A stretch of DNA of 64,000 nt from Dyadobacter chenhuakuii (GCF_023821985.2 NZ_CP098805.1:2914001-2978000), one strand, 5' to 3'; positions 34,239 through 43,307 are shown, numbered from the stretch's first letter. Notes: generated by a model not told the origin, from the sequence alone. Numbers and translations are program-made.

Positions 34239-35170
34239 TGCTACCAATATTACATGCCTCCGGCATTTGCTGGCAACAACGCCAAGTCGCGGAGCGACGC
34301 AATATTGGTAACAATGCCGGAGGCATGAAATATCGGTAGCGACGCAATATTGGTAACAAACGCTGGAGGCATAAAATATCGGTAGCGACGCAATATTGGT
34401 AATAAATGCCAGAGGCATGAAATATTGGTAGCGACGTAATATCGCAGCAAATGCCAGAGGCATAAAATATAGGTAGCGACGTAATATTGCCAGCAAATGC
34501 CAGAGGCATGAAATATTGGTAGCGACGCAATATTGGTAATAAATGCCAGAGGCATGAAATATTGGTAGCGACGTAATATCGCAGCAAATGCCAGAGGCAT
34601 AAAATATAGGTAGCGACGTAATATTGCCAGCAAATGCCAGAGACATGAAATATTGGTAGCAACGCAATATTGCCAGCAAATGCCAGAGGTATAAAATATT
34701 GGTAGCGACGTAACATTGCCAGCAAATGCCGGAGGCATATAATATTGGTAGCAATGGATATGCGAATGTTGAATTTTAATGCCGGAGGCATGTAATGACA
34801 TTCGTAACGCCACCCTGGAACCCATGGTAGCAACGCAATATTGGTAGCAAATGCCGGAGGCATGTAATAGTGGTAGCGACGCAATGTCGCCAGCAAATGC
34901 CAGAGGCATATAATATTGGTAGCAATGGATATGCGAATATTGAATTTTAATGCCGGAGGCATGTAATGACATTCGTAGCGCCACCCCGGAACCCATGGTA
35001 GCAACGCGCAATATTGGTAGCAAAATGCCGGAGGCATGAAATATTGGTAGCAACGCAATATTGCCAGCAAATGCCGGAGGCATATAATATTGGTAGCAAT
35101 GGATACGAGAATGTTGAATTTTAATGCCGGAGCATGTAATAACATTCGTAACGCCACCCTGGAACCCACG
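34239..35170. repeat. array of degenerate 46-bp palindromic units with higher-order structure
   Basis: About 18 copies of a core ATGCCRGAGGCAT recur. Most are 45-46 bp apart (34314, 34360, 34406, 34451, 34497, 34543, 34588, 34634, 34680, 34726). Then a longer composite of about 171-174 bp (46 + 53 + 72-75) repeats at 34726, 34897 and 35071, the last cut short by the TRIC gene. Each unit holds two dyads: ATGCC/GGCAT around a three-base loop, and AATATTG/CAATATT around GTAGCGACG. The first unit, 34239-34276, is in inverted orientation. Tracts 34381-34505 and 34518-34642 are identical over 125 bases. Units do not encode a plausible protein; spacers are not unique, so this is not CRISPR. Confidence 0.9.
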
Positions 35171-35779
35171 TTAGCGGAAAAAACGCGGGACGGTCCAGCC
35201 GTATTTTACCGCTAGAATGCGGATGGCTATGATGACGAGCGAGGCGGAAATAAACGCAACATTGCGCCCGGCCCCAACGCTATCCAGCAGCAAATAACTG
35301 CAAGCACCTGCAAAACAAGCGGTTGCATACACTTCCTTCCGATAAATGATCGGAATCTCATTGGTCATCATGTCGCGGATTACACCGCCCATGGTGGCTG
35401 TGAAGATGCCCATAATGACGGCTATCTCAGGCCGGACGCCCAGATGCAACGCTTTTTCTGTGCCGATAATGGTGAATAATGCTATCCCAAAAGTATCGAA
35501 CAAAAAAAGCGTTTTACGAAGCCTGAGCAGGAATTTGTAAAAAATAAATGTAGCCAGAATCCCCGCCATAATGGCGTAAATGATCGTGATATCACTGATC
35601 CAGACGAGCGGGTAACTGCCCAGCAGAATGTCGCGCAATGTTCCTCCGCCAATGGACGAAATAAAAGCCGTGAAACTCGCTCCAAACCAGTCCTGGTGCT
35701 TCTGATCTTTCACAGCCAGCGCGCCGGAAATAGCAAAAGCGAATGTGCCGATGATCTCTAAAATATACTGAATGCTCAT
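35171..35779 (-). CDS. TRIC-type cation channel family protein (YicG/UPF0126)
   Basis: This 202-residue protein has about seven membrane helices formed by two TRIC-like repeats. The repeat marks are GTFAFAISGALAVKDQKHQDWFG near residue 11 and a related GTEKALHLG segment near 105, each with a GG-containing helix (SSIGGGTLRDILLG and TMGGVIRDMM). Bacterial TRIC proteins form cation channels; the physiological ion is uncertain. The stop codon abuts the repeat array, and the start lies 12 bases after thyA, so it is probably co-transcribed with it. Confidence 0.88.
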   Translation of the reverse strand: MSIQYILEIIGTFAFAISGALAVKDQKHQDWFGASFTAFISSIGGGTLRDILLGSYPLVWISDITIIYAIMAGILATFIFYKFLLRLRKTLFLFDTFGIALFTIIGTEKALHLGVRPEIAVIMGIFTATMGGVIRDMMTNEIPIIYRKEVYATACFAGACSYLLLDSVGAGRNVAFISASLVIIAIRILAVKYGWTVPRFFR

Positions 35780-35791
35780 CCCACGAAATTG

Positions 35792-36613
35792 CTAAACCGC
35801 AACCGGGGCCTTGATGCCCGGCCAGGGACTGTAATCCTGCAATTCAAAATCTTCAAATTTGAAATCAAAAACACTCTTAACATCCGGATTGATGACCATT
35901 TTTGGAAGGGCACGCGGTTCGCGGCTCAGTTGCAAGCCAACTTGCTCCAAATGGTTCAGGTAAATGTGCGTATCGCCGCCGGTCCAGATGAAATCACCCA
36001 GATCGAGATCACATTCCTGCGCGATCATCATGGTAAGCAACGCATAACTGGCAATGTTAAATGGCACGCCCAGGAAAACATCCGCGCTGCGCTGGTAAAG
36101 CTGGCAAGACAATTTCCCACGTGTTTCACCTGAATCTTCATCCGGAGGTGCCACGTAAAACTGGAACAATGCATGACAAGGCTGCAATTTCATTTCCGAT
36201 AATTGCGACGGATTCCATGCCGAAACCATGATCCGGCGCGAATCCGGCGAAGTTTTCAATTGCTTCAACACCTCCTGCAACTGGTCCACAGTCTTGCCGT
36301 CAGGCCCCTCCCAACTCCTCCACTGCTTGCCGTACACCGGACCCAGATCGCCATTTTCATCCGCCCATTCGTCCCAGATCGAGACGCCGTTCTCTTTCAG
36401 ATACTGAATGTTGGTATCGCCTTTCAGAAACCACAAAAGCTCGTGAATGATCGATTTTGTATGCACTTTTTTGGTGGTAACCAAAGGAAATCCGTCTTTC
36501 AGGTTGAAGCGCATTTGATAACCAAAAACACTGACCGTTCCTGTGCCGGTTCGGTCGGTTTTACGAACTCCGTGTTTGAGTACATGGCGTAACAAATCCT
36601 GATATTGCTGCAT
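35792..36613 (-). CDS. thyA: thymidylate synthase
   Basis: ThyA methylates dUMP to dTMP with methylene-tetrahydrofolate. The 273-residue protein has the nucleophile C146 in [12 protein letters not shown] and the dUMP-binding stretch [20 protein letters not shown] (174-193). The folate-binding N-terminal motif [12 protein letters not shown] is intact. A short insert [12 protein letters not shown] follows the active site. The usual partner folA is not beside it; osmC-like lies upstream by 41 bases and the TRIC gene 12 bases downstream. Confidence 0.97.
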   Translation of the reverse strand: MQQYQDLLRHVLKHGVRKTDRTGTGTVSVFGYQMRFNLKDGFPLVTTKKVHTKSIIHELLWFLKGDTNIQYLKENGVSIWDEWADENGDLGPVYGKQWRSWEGPDGKTVDQLQEVLKQLKTSPDSRRIMVSAWNPSQLSEMKLQPCHALFQFYVAPPDEDSGETRGKLSCQLYQRSADVFLGVPFNIASYALLTMMIAQECDLDLGDFIWTGGDTHIYLNHLEQVGLQLSREPRALPKMVINPDVKSVFDFKFEDFELQDYSPWPGIKAPVAV

Positions 36614-36654
36614 TGCGATATAATTAATGCGTTGTAAAAGAAGGTAATGTTGAA

Positions 36655-37083
36655 TTAAACGGTTGCGATCTCAACGTCATAAGTGATCGTTGCAAGCGCT
36701 TCCAGCTGGGCTGTTGCCGAGCAATATTTTTCCATCGACAAGCCGATAGCACGGTTGATTTTGCTTTCATCCAACTGATTGCCAGCAAATTTGAATGTCA
36801 GATGTATCTTGGTAAATGGCTTGCGCTGCGTGTCTTCTTCCTGTGTGCGGTCGCCGTCGGCGATAACGCGAAAATCGGTGATATCCTGGCGTTGCTTTTT
36901 GAGGATCAGTACCACGTCGATGGCGCTGCAGCTGGCCAGTCCCATCAATAATAATTCCATAGGCCGCACACCTTGGTTGCTTCCGCCGATTTCCGGGGAG
37001 CCGTCGGTATGCACTTTCACTTCTGAGGAACCACTGCCTTCAAAATGAAAGGCATCATCAACACGAACGAGTTCTACTTTCAT
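36655..37083 (-). CDS. OsmC-family protein
   Basis: This 142-residue protein resembles OsmC/Ohr peroxidases, which reduce organic hydroperoxides with two Cys. Both expected Cys are present: one in [17 protein letters not shown] (about residue 53) and one in [13 protein letters not shown] (about 122). Whether it acts on hydroperoxides or is a broader OsmC relative cannot be told. A TATATTTG element lies 138 bases upstream. Confidence 0.88.
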   Translation of the reverse strand: MKVELVRVDDAFHFEGSGSSEVKVHTDGSPEIGGSNQGVRPMELLLMGLASCSAIDVVLILKKQRQDITDFRVIADGDRTQEEDTQRKPFTKIHLTFKFAGNQLDESKINRAIGLSMEKYCSATAQLEALATITYDVEIATV

Positions 37084-37220
37084 AATAATACTCCTGATTG
37101 TAAGCGGAGCTTGGGTTAAATGTAAATGTTCACAAGGCCAGCAAAAACTGCTTTCGCAAGTGATTTGTAATGTGCTGCCGACCGTTATACTTTAATAAGG
37201 ATATGAACCGGATCAAAGTT

Positions 37221-37228
37221 CAAATATA
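37221..37228 (-). promoter_or_regulatory. -7 element in the osmC-pterin dehydratase divergent region
   Basis: TATATTTG on the minus strand fits TAnnTTTG, but no TTG is seen at the -33 position and the leader to osmC would be about 130 bases. Within the same 261-base intergenic stretch (37084-37344), ATTCGG and CCGAAT (37243-37262) form a small dyad that could be an operator. I see no RNA gene here. Confidence 0.3.
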
Positions 37229-37344
37229 CTCCATCAAACCCGATTCGGCTATTTAACCGAATAATTTAAAAAGATACATAAACCTCGTATATTCGTTTTA
37301 TTATGCCGTTTTAAAGGTTTTTAATAAAATAAACGCGAAACGAT

Positions 37345-37590
37345 ATGTGGAAAGAGGACGATAATAAGCTCAAAAAAAGCTTCACTTTCAAGGATTTCAA
37401 AGAGGCATTTGCCTTCATGACCGAGATCGCGGAAACCGTGGACGAAATGGACCATCATCCGTTCTGGACCAACACTTATAACAAAGTGACATTTGAATTA
37501 AACACCCACGACGCAGGCGACATTGTTACCGAGAAAGACCGGAAGCTCGCAGCTGCGATTGACGAAATTTTTGAAAAAACTAAAAAATAA
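37345..37590 (+). CDS. 4a-hydroxytetrahydrobiopterin dehydratase (PCD/DCoH)
   Basis: This 81-residue protein has the pterin-4a-carbinolamine dehydratase motif [15 protein letters not shown], followed by the THD segment. It dehydrates 4a-hydroxy-tetrahydropterin. The classical partner is a pterin-dependent phenylalanine hydroxylase, not seen in the window; stand-alone copies are widespread and may serve pterin cofactor recycling. The gene is slightly shorter than the usual 95-110 residues at the N terminus. RsmI follows after 36 bases. Confidence 0.88.
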   Translation: MWKEDDNKLKKSFTFKDFKEAFAFMTEIAETVDEMDHHPFWTNTYNKVTFELNTHDAGDIVTEKDRKLAAAIDEIFEKTKK

Positions 37591-37626
37591 CTGTGTGGCC
37601 GGCCCATTTGCGCCCATTTGCATTCA

Positions 37627-38328
37627 ATGAAACTTTACATAGTCCCCACGCCCATCGGCAACCTGGAAGATATTACACTTCGCGCCATCAATGTTTTGAA
37701 AAGTGTGGACGTAGTTCTGGCAGAAGACACCCGCACATCGGGATCGCTGCTGAAACACCTGGGCATTTCCAAGCCCATGCACAGTTACCATATTCATAAT
37801 GAGCACCAAACGGTTACGCGGGTGGTGGAACGGATCCTGAAAGGGGAAAGTATGGCGCTCGTTTCAGATGCCGGGACGCCCGCTGTGTCTGACCCCGGAT
37901 TTCTGCTTGTTAGGGAGTGCATTAAGCAAGGCATTCAGGTTGAATGTCTGCCCGGGCCTACTGCTTTTGTGCCAGCGCTGGTGAACTCGGGCTTGCCGAG
38001 TGACCGGTTCACATTTGAAGGTTTTTTACCCCATAAAAAAGGCCGTCAGACGCGTCTGCAAAATCTTGCTTCAGAAGAAAGGACGATGATATTTTATGAA
38101 TCGCCGCATCGTTTGATCAAGGCATTGCAGCAATTCGTTGAGTTTTTTGGGGCCGACAGACAAGTTTCTGTTGCGCGGGAGCTGACTAAAATTTATGAAG
38201 AAAATGTTCGCGGGACGCTGGAAGAAGTCATCGCTTATTTTTCAGAGAAAACCATCAAAGGTGAAATCGTGATCATCCTGGCAGGCAAAGCAGAAGAAAA
38301 AAAGAAATCAGATAAATATGAGGATTAG
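37627..38328 (+). CDS. rsmI: 16S rRNA (cytidine1402-2'-O)-methyltransferase
   Basis: RsmI adds the 2'-O-methyl group to C1402 of 16S rRNA. The 233 residues show the tetrapyrrole-methylase fold: LYIVPTPIGNLEDITLRA, VLAEDTRTSG, SDAGTPAVSDPG, CLPGPTAFVPALVNSGLP and FEGFLPHKKGRQTR. Start at ATG 37627, as the upstream TTG adds only three residues. The 3' end overlaps the DUF4105 gene by 11 bases in another frame, suggesting coupling. Confidence 0.95.
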   Translation: MKLYIVPTPIGNLEDITLRAINVLKSVDVVLAEDTRTSGSLLKHLGISKPMHSYHIHNEHQTVTRVVERILKGESMALVSDAGTPAVSDPGFLLVRECIKQGIQVECLPGPTAFVPALVNSGLPSDRFTFEGFLPHKKGRQTRLQNLASEERTMIFYESPHRLIKALQQFVEFFGADRQVSVARELTKIYEENVRGTLEEVIAYFSEKTIKGEIVIILAGKAEEKKKSDKYED

Positions 38329-39505
38329 CATTTTCAGGTTCATTGCATTTGTAGCGATTTTTTTACTGGCAAAAACAACCGCAAGCGCCCAATTTGCCAC
38401 ATTAAGCCCCGAAGCGAAGGTGAGCCTCGTTACATTCGGCCCCGGCGACGAACTATACTCCGGTTTCGGACACAGCGTGCTATGGGTGTATGACCCCGTT
38501 CTGAACATTGACAATGCTTACAGTTACGGCACATTCAGTTTTGACCAGGGTAATTTTTACATCAATTTCATGCGCGGCTATCTGCCATACAGCATTTCGG
38601 TGCATCCGCTGGGGCCCCAACTGGAATATTACCGCGCCGAAAACCGGTCTATTTCCGAGCAGGTCTTAAACCTGAGCATCCCGCAAAAACAGAAACTTTA
38701 TAATTACCTGGAAAACAATTATCTGCCGCAAAACAGGGTTTATTCCTACAAATTTTTTTACGACAACTGCGCGAGCCGACTTGCCGTTGCTTTGAAAGAA
38801 GCCTGCGGCGACAGCCTGGTTTACAAAGGTTATACGCATGAAAAACTGAGTTTCAGGCAATGGATCGACCGCTATGCATTCAAGCAGAATCCCTGGGCGG
38901 ATTTTGGCATGGACCTTGCCCTGGGAACTCCTGCTGATGAGATTGCCACGCCTGAGCAAGCTACTTTCCTGCCTGATAACCTGGCCATTGCATTTACTGA
39001 TGCAAAAGTAAAAACGGCTTCCGGGCTAATGCCGCTGGTAAAGAGTACAAATGAGTATTTCAAAGCCGAACCGCGCAATTACACCGGCATTTTCACCCCT
39101 ATGAACGTTTTCTGGGCTCTTGCTGTGATCACATTAGCCATTACTTACTGGCAGATCAAGAAGGAGAAGCTTAATTTTCTTCTGGACAAAATTCTTTTCT
39201 CAGTTGTAGGTCTCGCAGGCTGGCTGCTCGCTCTGCTATGGTTCGCTACCGAGCACAATGATACCAAATGGAATTACGACATTCTTTGGGCCTTCCCACT
39301 GTGGATGCCGCTGATTTTTCAGATTTCTAAAAAGAAGAAACCATCGTGGTTCTCGTTCTTGTTGATATTTTACGGATTTCTCTTACTTTGCGCAACAGGT
39401 AATCTGTTAAAACATAATTTCGTTGTGATCCCGATCATTTTGACATTGGTCATCCGGGTTTACTACATGAATAATTCACTCTCTAAAATTCCTGAGAAAG
39501 GATAG
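38318..39505 (+). CDS. DUF4105-domain exported membrane protein
   Basis: This 395-residue protein has a signal peptide (1-24, ending TTASAQ), a DUF4105 region of about 220 residues (GDELYSGFGHSVLWVYD, KFFYDNCASRLAVAL with a conserved Asn-Cys), and about four membrane helices from residue 265 on. DUF4105 relates to Lnb-type periplasmic domains with an NlpC/P60-like fold, possibly a cysteine hydrolase; this is family inference. It starts inside the rsmI gene and ends 7 bases before the inositol monophosphatase gene. Confidence 0.88.
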   Translation: MRISIFRFIAFVAIFLLAKTTASAQFATLSPEAKVSLVTFGPGDELYSGFGHSVLWVYDPVLNIDNAYSYGTFSFDQGNFYINFMRGYLPYSISVHPLGPQLEYYRAENRSISEQVLNLSIPQKQKLYNYLENNYLPQNRVYSYKFFYDNCASRLAVALKEACGDSLVYKGYTHEKLSFRQWIDRYAFKQNPWADFGMDLALGTPADEIATPEQATFLPDNLAIAFTDAKVKTASGLMPLVKSTNEYFKAEPRNYTGIFTPMNVFWALAVITLAITYWQIKKEKLNFLLDKILFSVVGLAGWLLALLWFATEHNDTKWNYDILWAFPLWMPLIFQISKKKKPSWFSFLLIFYGFLLLCATGNLLKHNFVVIPIILTLVIRVYYMNNSLSKIPEKG

Positions 39506-39512
39506 TATAGTA

Positions 39513-40304
39513 ATGGATCTCGAACAGCTCACGCAACAAACCATAGAAATCGTAAGAAAGGCTTCATCCTTCATTCAGCAGGAAGCGGCATTATTTTCAC
39601 GCGACAAAATTGAATATAAAGACCTGAACAATCTGGTTTCTTACGTCGATAAGGAAGCAGAAAAACTGCTGGTGGCAGGGCTTAATGCACTGCTTCCCGA
39701 AGCAAGCTTCATCACCGAAGAAGGCACAACCGGCCAGGAACCCGATCCAACCGCATTGAACTGGATCATTGACCCCCTCGATGGAACGACAAATTTCATC
39801 CACGGAATCCCGGTTTACTGCGTCAGCGTAGGACTAGCGAGAGGAAAGGAACTGCTCGTCGGCGTGATCCACGAGCCGAGCCTGAACGAAATGTTTTACG
39901 CATGGCAAGGCGGCGGTGCCTGGTGCAATGGAAAGCCGATGAAGGTTTCCAATGTGGAATCACTGGCCGACAGTCTCATCGCAACGGGTTTCCCTTATTA
40001 TAAATTCGAGAAGCAAAAGCGCTATATGTACATTCTGGAACTGCTCATGCAAAGAACGCACGGCATCCGGAGAATGGGCGCAGCAGCGGTGGACCTTGCT
40101 TACGTTGCAGCAGGAAGATTTGACGGTTTTTACGAATATAACCTCAATTCCTGGGACATGGCAGCAGGCGTGCTCATGATCAAAGAAGCCGGAGGAAAGG
40201 TAACCGACTTCAATGGCGGCGACAACTATCTTTTTGGAGGTGACATCATTGCAGCCTCAGGAGGCCATAAAGAGCTAGTTGAAGTAATCAGAGAGAACTT
40301 CTAG
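39513..40304 (+). CDS. inositol monophosphatase family protein
   Basis: This 263-residue Mg2+-dependent phosphatase has the family motifs EEGTTGQ near residue 69, IDPLDGTTNFIHG at 86-98 and WDMAAGVLMIKEAGG near 214. These supply the metal-binding Glu and Asp. The family acts on inositol phosphates, fructose-1,6-bisphosphate, PAP or histidinol phosphate; the substrate here is uncertain. It follows the DUF4105 gene by 7 bases. The 74-base gap to the next gene contains an octamer repeat. Confidence 0.92.
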   Translation: MDLEQLTQQTIEIVRKASSFIQQEAALFSRDKIEYKDLNNLVSYVDKEAEKLLVAGLNALLPEASFITEEGTTGQEPDPTALNWIIDPLDGTTNFIHGIPVYCVSVGLARGKELLVGVIHEPSLNEMFYAWQGGGAWCNGKPMKVSNVESLADSLIATGFPYYKFEKQKRYMYILELLMQRTHGIRRMGAAAVDLAYVAAGRFDGFYEYNLNSWDMAAGVLMIKEAGGKVTDFNGGDNYLFGGDIIAASGGHKELVEVIRENF

Positions 40305-40337
40305 TTAACAACGCTTACTCATCGCAGCGTAGCCCGC

Positions 40338-40377
40338 TCATTCACTCATTTACTCATTCAGTCATTCAATCATTAAG
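40338..40377 (+). repeat. five tandem octamers (TCATTNAN) before the YfiT-like gene
   Basis: Five adjacent eight-base units (TCATTCAC, TCATTTAC, TCATTCAG, TCATTCAA, TCATTAAG) fill the last 40 bases before the ATG at 40379. Eight is not a multiple of three, but the repeat is non-coding here, so copy change would alter the leader and not the protein. The units are degenerate, which lowers slippage. Confidence 0.8.
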
Positions 40378-40378
40378 A

Positions 40379-40912
40379 ATGGACATCGAACAACTCAAAT
40401 ACCCGATCGGAAAATTTCAGCACCAGGAGCTTTATACACCCGCAGAAGTTAAATCCAACATTCAGATCATCAGCGCATTACCATCCAAATTTATTAACCT
40501 TTTGGGCGGCTGGGACGATGATAAATACAACACACCTTACCGGCCCGACGGCTGGACCGTGCGACAGCTCGTACACCACGTGGCCGACAGCCATATGAAT
40601 GCTTACGTGCGTTGCAGGCTTGCGATGACGGAGGATAACCCGGTGATAAAGCCGTATGAAGAACAACTTTGGGCTGAGCTGCCGGATGCAAAAATGGCGC
40701 AGGTTGAATTGTCCATTCAGCTGCTTCGCTATGTTCACTTGCGTTGGGTGCTGCTGCTCAATTCAATGGATGAAAATGATTTGGCAAGAACTTACACGCA
40801 TCCCGCAACCGGCCGCGTGTTCCGACTCGACGAAGTCATCGCCAATTACGCATGGCACAGCGAACATCATTACCAGCACGCATTTCAGCTCGCGGCCAGG
40901 AACAATTGGTAA
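40379..40912 (+). CDS. YfiT/BstA-like DinB-superfamily protein (putative thiol transferase)
   Basis: This 177-residue four-helix protein of the DinB/YfiT superfamily has metal-ligand His in RQLVHHVADSHMNAY near residue 62 and HSEHHYQHAF near 160. The family includes bacillithiol S-transferases (BstA) that conjugate thiol cofactor to electrophiles. The family start LKYPIGKF fits. Whether this organism makes bacillithiol cannot be seen from the window. A small Cys-rich membrane protein gene follows after 20 bases. Confidence 0.88.
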   Translation: MDIEQLKYPIGKFQHQELYTPAEVKSNIQIISALPSKFINLLGGWDDDKYNTPYRPDGWTVRQLVHHVADSHMNAYVRCRLAMTEDNPVIKPYEEQLWAELPDAKMAQVELSIQLLRYVHLRWVLLLNSMDENDLARTYTHPATGRVFRLDEVIANYAWHSEHHYQHAFQLAARNNW

Positions 40913-40932
40913 AAACCGGCTGTTACTAAACC

Positions 40933-41088
40933 ATGGGACAACAGATCATCATATTAATCCTTTTCCTTGCCGCAGTCGGTTTCATGGGCTGGCGCGTCTG
41001 GAAGGCATTTGACAAGCGTAATGCCGGCGGATGTGCGAAAGGGTGCGGTTGCGCAACGGATAAAGCGATGACTGCCAAAAACCAATGA
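40933..41088 (+). CDS. FeoB-associated Cys-rich membrane protein (51 residues)
   Basis: This short gene encodes 51 residues: one membrane helix (about 5-24, IILILFLAAVGFMGW) and a Cys-rich tail GGCAKGCGCAT with C34, C38 and C40. This matches the small FeoB-associated Cys-rich membrane proteins, usually placed next to ferrous-iron transporter genes. No feoA or feoB is in this window. It starts 20 bases after the YfiT-like gene and ends just before a strong bidirectional terminator. Confidence 0.82.
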   Translation: MGQQIIILILFLAAVGFMGWRVWKAFDKRNAGGCAKGCGCATDKAMTAKNQ

Positions 41089-41106
41089 TATACAACATTA
41101 AGGCAT

Positions 41107-41145
41107 AAAAACGGGGAGCCCAATTGGAGCTCCCCGTTTTCTTTT
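41107..41145. terminator. bidirectional terminator between FeoB-associated gene and acs
   Basis: AAAACGGGGAGC pairs with GCTCCCCGTTTT around a short loop, with T-rich tails on both strands. It serves the small Cys-rich gene on the plus strand and acs on the minus strand. Confidence 0.88.
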
Positions 41146-41159
41146 ATCAGCATTATATT

Positions 41160-43049
41160 CTACAACGCTCCCTTCTTGATGTCCTCGACAACCGCCGGGT
41201 CCAACAATGTGGACGTGTCTCCTAAATTATTCATATCTCCTTCTGAAATCTTTCTCAAAATCCGTCTCATGATCTTCCCGGAACGCGTCTTGGGCAATCC
41301 TGTCACGAACTGAACCTTATCCGGCTTAGCGATCGGGCCGATGATCCTGGAAACGGTGGCTGCAATGTCTTTTCGGAACATTTCAGGATCGTCCGGTTCA
41401 CTTTCCGCGATCACGTAAGCGTAAATTCCCTGGCCCTTAATGTCGTGCGCATAACCTACAACAGCCGATTCAACCACGCCCAAATGCATGTTAATGGCAT
41501 TTTCGACTTCCGCGGTGCCAATTCTGTGACCGGAAACATTCAATACATCATCCACGCGGCCGGTAATGCGGTAATAACCATCTTCATCGCGCAAACATCC
41601 ATCACCGGTAAAATACATGCCCGGATAGGCTGAGAAATAGGTTTGTTTTGCACGTTCATGATCGCCATATGTGGTCCGGACAATGCCCGGCCAGGGAAAT
41701 TTGATGCACAAGTTACCGCTGACACCATTCCCTTCCAGTTCCTTGCCGTTTTCATCCACCAACACCGGCTGAATGCCGGGTAATGGCAATGTTGCAAAGG
41801 TTGGTTTTTCAGGCGTGATGCCGGCCAGCGGGGAAATCATAATTCCGCCTGTTTCGGTCTGCCACCAGGTGTCCACCAAAGGACAATGGTCATGGCCAAT
41901 GTTGGTTTTAAACCAGTGCCACGCCTCTTCATTGATAGGCTCTCCTACTGAACCCAGTTTGGTAAGCGATGAAAGATCATGATTTTTAACAAAATCCAAA
42001 CCAAAGCTCATAAGCGAGCGAATGGCGGTTGGTGCTGTATAAAGAATGTTAACCTTATGCTTGGCAACGATTTCCCAGAAACGGCCTGCATCCGGATAAG
42101 TCGGGACGCCTTCGAAGATCACCGAAGTGGCTCCATAGCAAAGCGGACCGTAAACAATGTAGCTGTGACCCGTGATCCAGCCGATGTCAGCCGTGCAGAA
42201 ATGAACTTCTCCCGGCTCATACTGGAACACATTGGCAAAAGTATAGGTCGCATAAACCATGTAACCGCCGCAGGTGTGCACCACGCCTTTGGGCTTGCCC
42301 GTTGAACCCGAAGTGTAAAGGATAAACAATGTATCCTCGGCATCCATGGGCTCGGCGGGACATACGGAATCGACGTGTTTTACTTCTTCTTCCCACCACA
42401 AATCCCTGCCTTTCAGCATGGAAACCGGCGTCCGCGTGCGCGTCATCACGATCACATGCTTTACACTATGGCATTGATCCAATGCGGCATCAACCGTTTC
42501 TTTCATCGGGATCACTTTCGAGCCGCGGAATGCGCCGTCGGAAGTAATGACCATATTACACTCAGCATCATTGATACGGTCGGCTATGGATTTGGCTGAA
42601 AAACCACCAAAAACAACCGAATGAATGGCTCCTATGCGTGCGCAGGCCAGCACGGCCACCGTCAGCTCGGGGACCATGGGCAGATAAATACAAACACGAT
42701 CTCCCTTTTTCACGCCATGCTTTTTCAGGACATTGGCAAAACGGCAGACGCGGTCGTATAAAACGCGGTAAGTAATGGTTACGGATTTGTCCTCGGGATC
42801 ATTGGATTCCCAAATAATGGCAGGCTGATCGCCGCGCTCGGCAAGATGCCTGTCCAGTGCATTTTCGGTAATGTTGAGCTCGCCGCCTTCAAACCACTTG
42901 ATATTCGCTTCGTTGAAGTCCCAGCTCAGGACTTTTTTCCATGGTTTACGCCATTGAAACTGTTGGGCCACTTCTGCCCAGAAACCTTCGGGATCGTCTA
43001 CACTTTGTTTGTAGGCAGCCTGATACGCTTCAAAGGTCTTAATTTTCAT
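41160..43049 (-). CDS. acs: acetyl-CoA synthetase
   Basis: Acs activates acetate to acetyl-CoA via acetyl-AMP. The 629-residue chain has the ATP-binding [14 protein letters not shown], the TWWQTETGG segment, [21 protein letters not shown] with the hinge Asp, and the C-terminal catalytic Lys K592 in [13 protein letters not shown], the usual site of regulatory acetylation. Length is normal. It is a single gene ending at a bidirectional terminator; the 258-base upstream region has no gene I can support. Confidence 0.97.
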   Translation of the reverse strand: MKIKTFEAYQAAYKQSVDDPEGFWAEVAQQFQWRKPWKKVLSWDFNEANIKWFEGGELNITENALDRHLAERGDQPAIIWESNDPEDKSVTITYRVLYDRVCRFANVLKKHGVKKGDRVCIYLPMVPELTVAVLACARIGAIHSVVFGGFSAKSIADRINDAECNMVITSDGAFRGSKVIPMKETVDAALDQCHSVKHVIVMTRTRTPVSMLKGRDLWWEEEVKHVDSVCPAEPMDAEDTLFILYTSGSTGKPKGVVHTCGGYMVYATYTFANVFQYEPGEVHFCTADIGWITGHSYIVYGPLCYGATSVIFEGVPTYPDAGRFWEIVAKHKVNILYTAPTAIRSLMSFGLDFVKNHDLSSLTKLGSVGEPINEEAWHWFKTNIGHDHCPLVDTWWQTETGGIMISPLAGITPEKPTFATLPLPGIQPVLVDENGKELEGNGVSGNLCIKFPWPGIVRTTYGDHERAKQTYFSAYPGMYFTGDGCLRDEDGYYRITGRVDDVLNVSGHRIGTAEVENAINMHLGVVESAVVGYAHDIKGQGIYAYVIAESEPDDPEMFRKDIAATVSRIIGPIAKPDKVQFVTGLPKTRSGKIMRRILRKISEGDMNNLGDTSTLLDPAVVEDIKKGAL

Positions 43050-43307
43050 GATAAATAAAGGTTAGACTTAGGATTAAGGGATATAGGGGGACAATTTATA
43101 ATTTTCATTTGGTTAGTCCTACTTATTACAATGCAGAAAAAATAGCCCTGAATGTGCATGACGCTGATAATCAATGCCCAGCCGTCCAATGTTGATAAGC
43201 AGGTTTTTCAAGATTCTGCAATGCTGACCGTAAAGCATCGTAAAACTGTGACAGACGATCAAAAAGACGTATTTTCGAAAAGTTAAATTATAAACGATCA
43301 CATACAC

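Noticed and set aside
34128-35169. Three overlapping minus-strand coding frames in the repeat array
   Set aside because: They arise from a stop-free 46-bp repeat shifting through all frames. The translated product is low-complexity and runs over the DUF2911 stop.
34239-35170. CRISPR array
   Set aside because: The repeated cores are separated by near-identical sequence, not unique spacers; no cas gene is nearby, and the units are palindromic and degenerate.
37243-37262. Riboswitch or small RNA in the osmC/pterin-dehydratase gap
   Set aside because: Only a six-pair dyad is visible; no conserved riboswitch core or terminator fits.
43119-43307. 62-residue minus-strand frame between acs and the THUMP-like gene
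   Set aside because: The composition is unlike a protein, no family motif is visible, and it fills ordinary promoter space.
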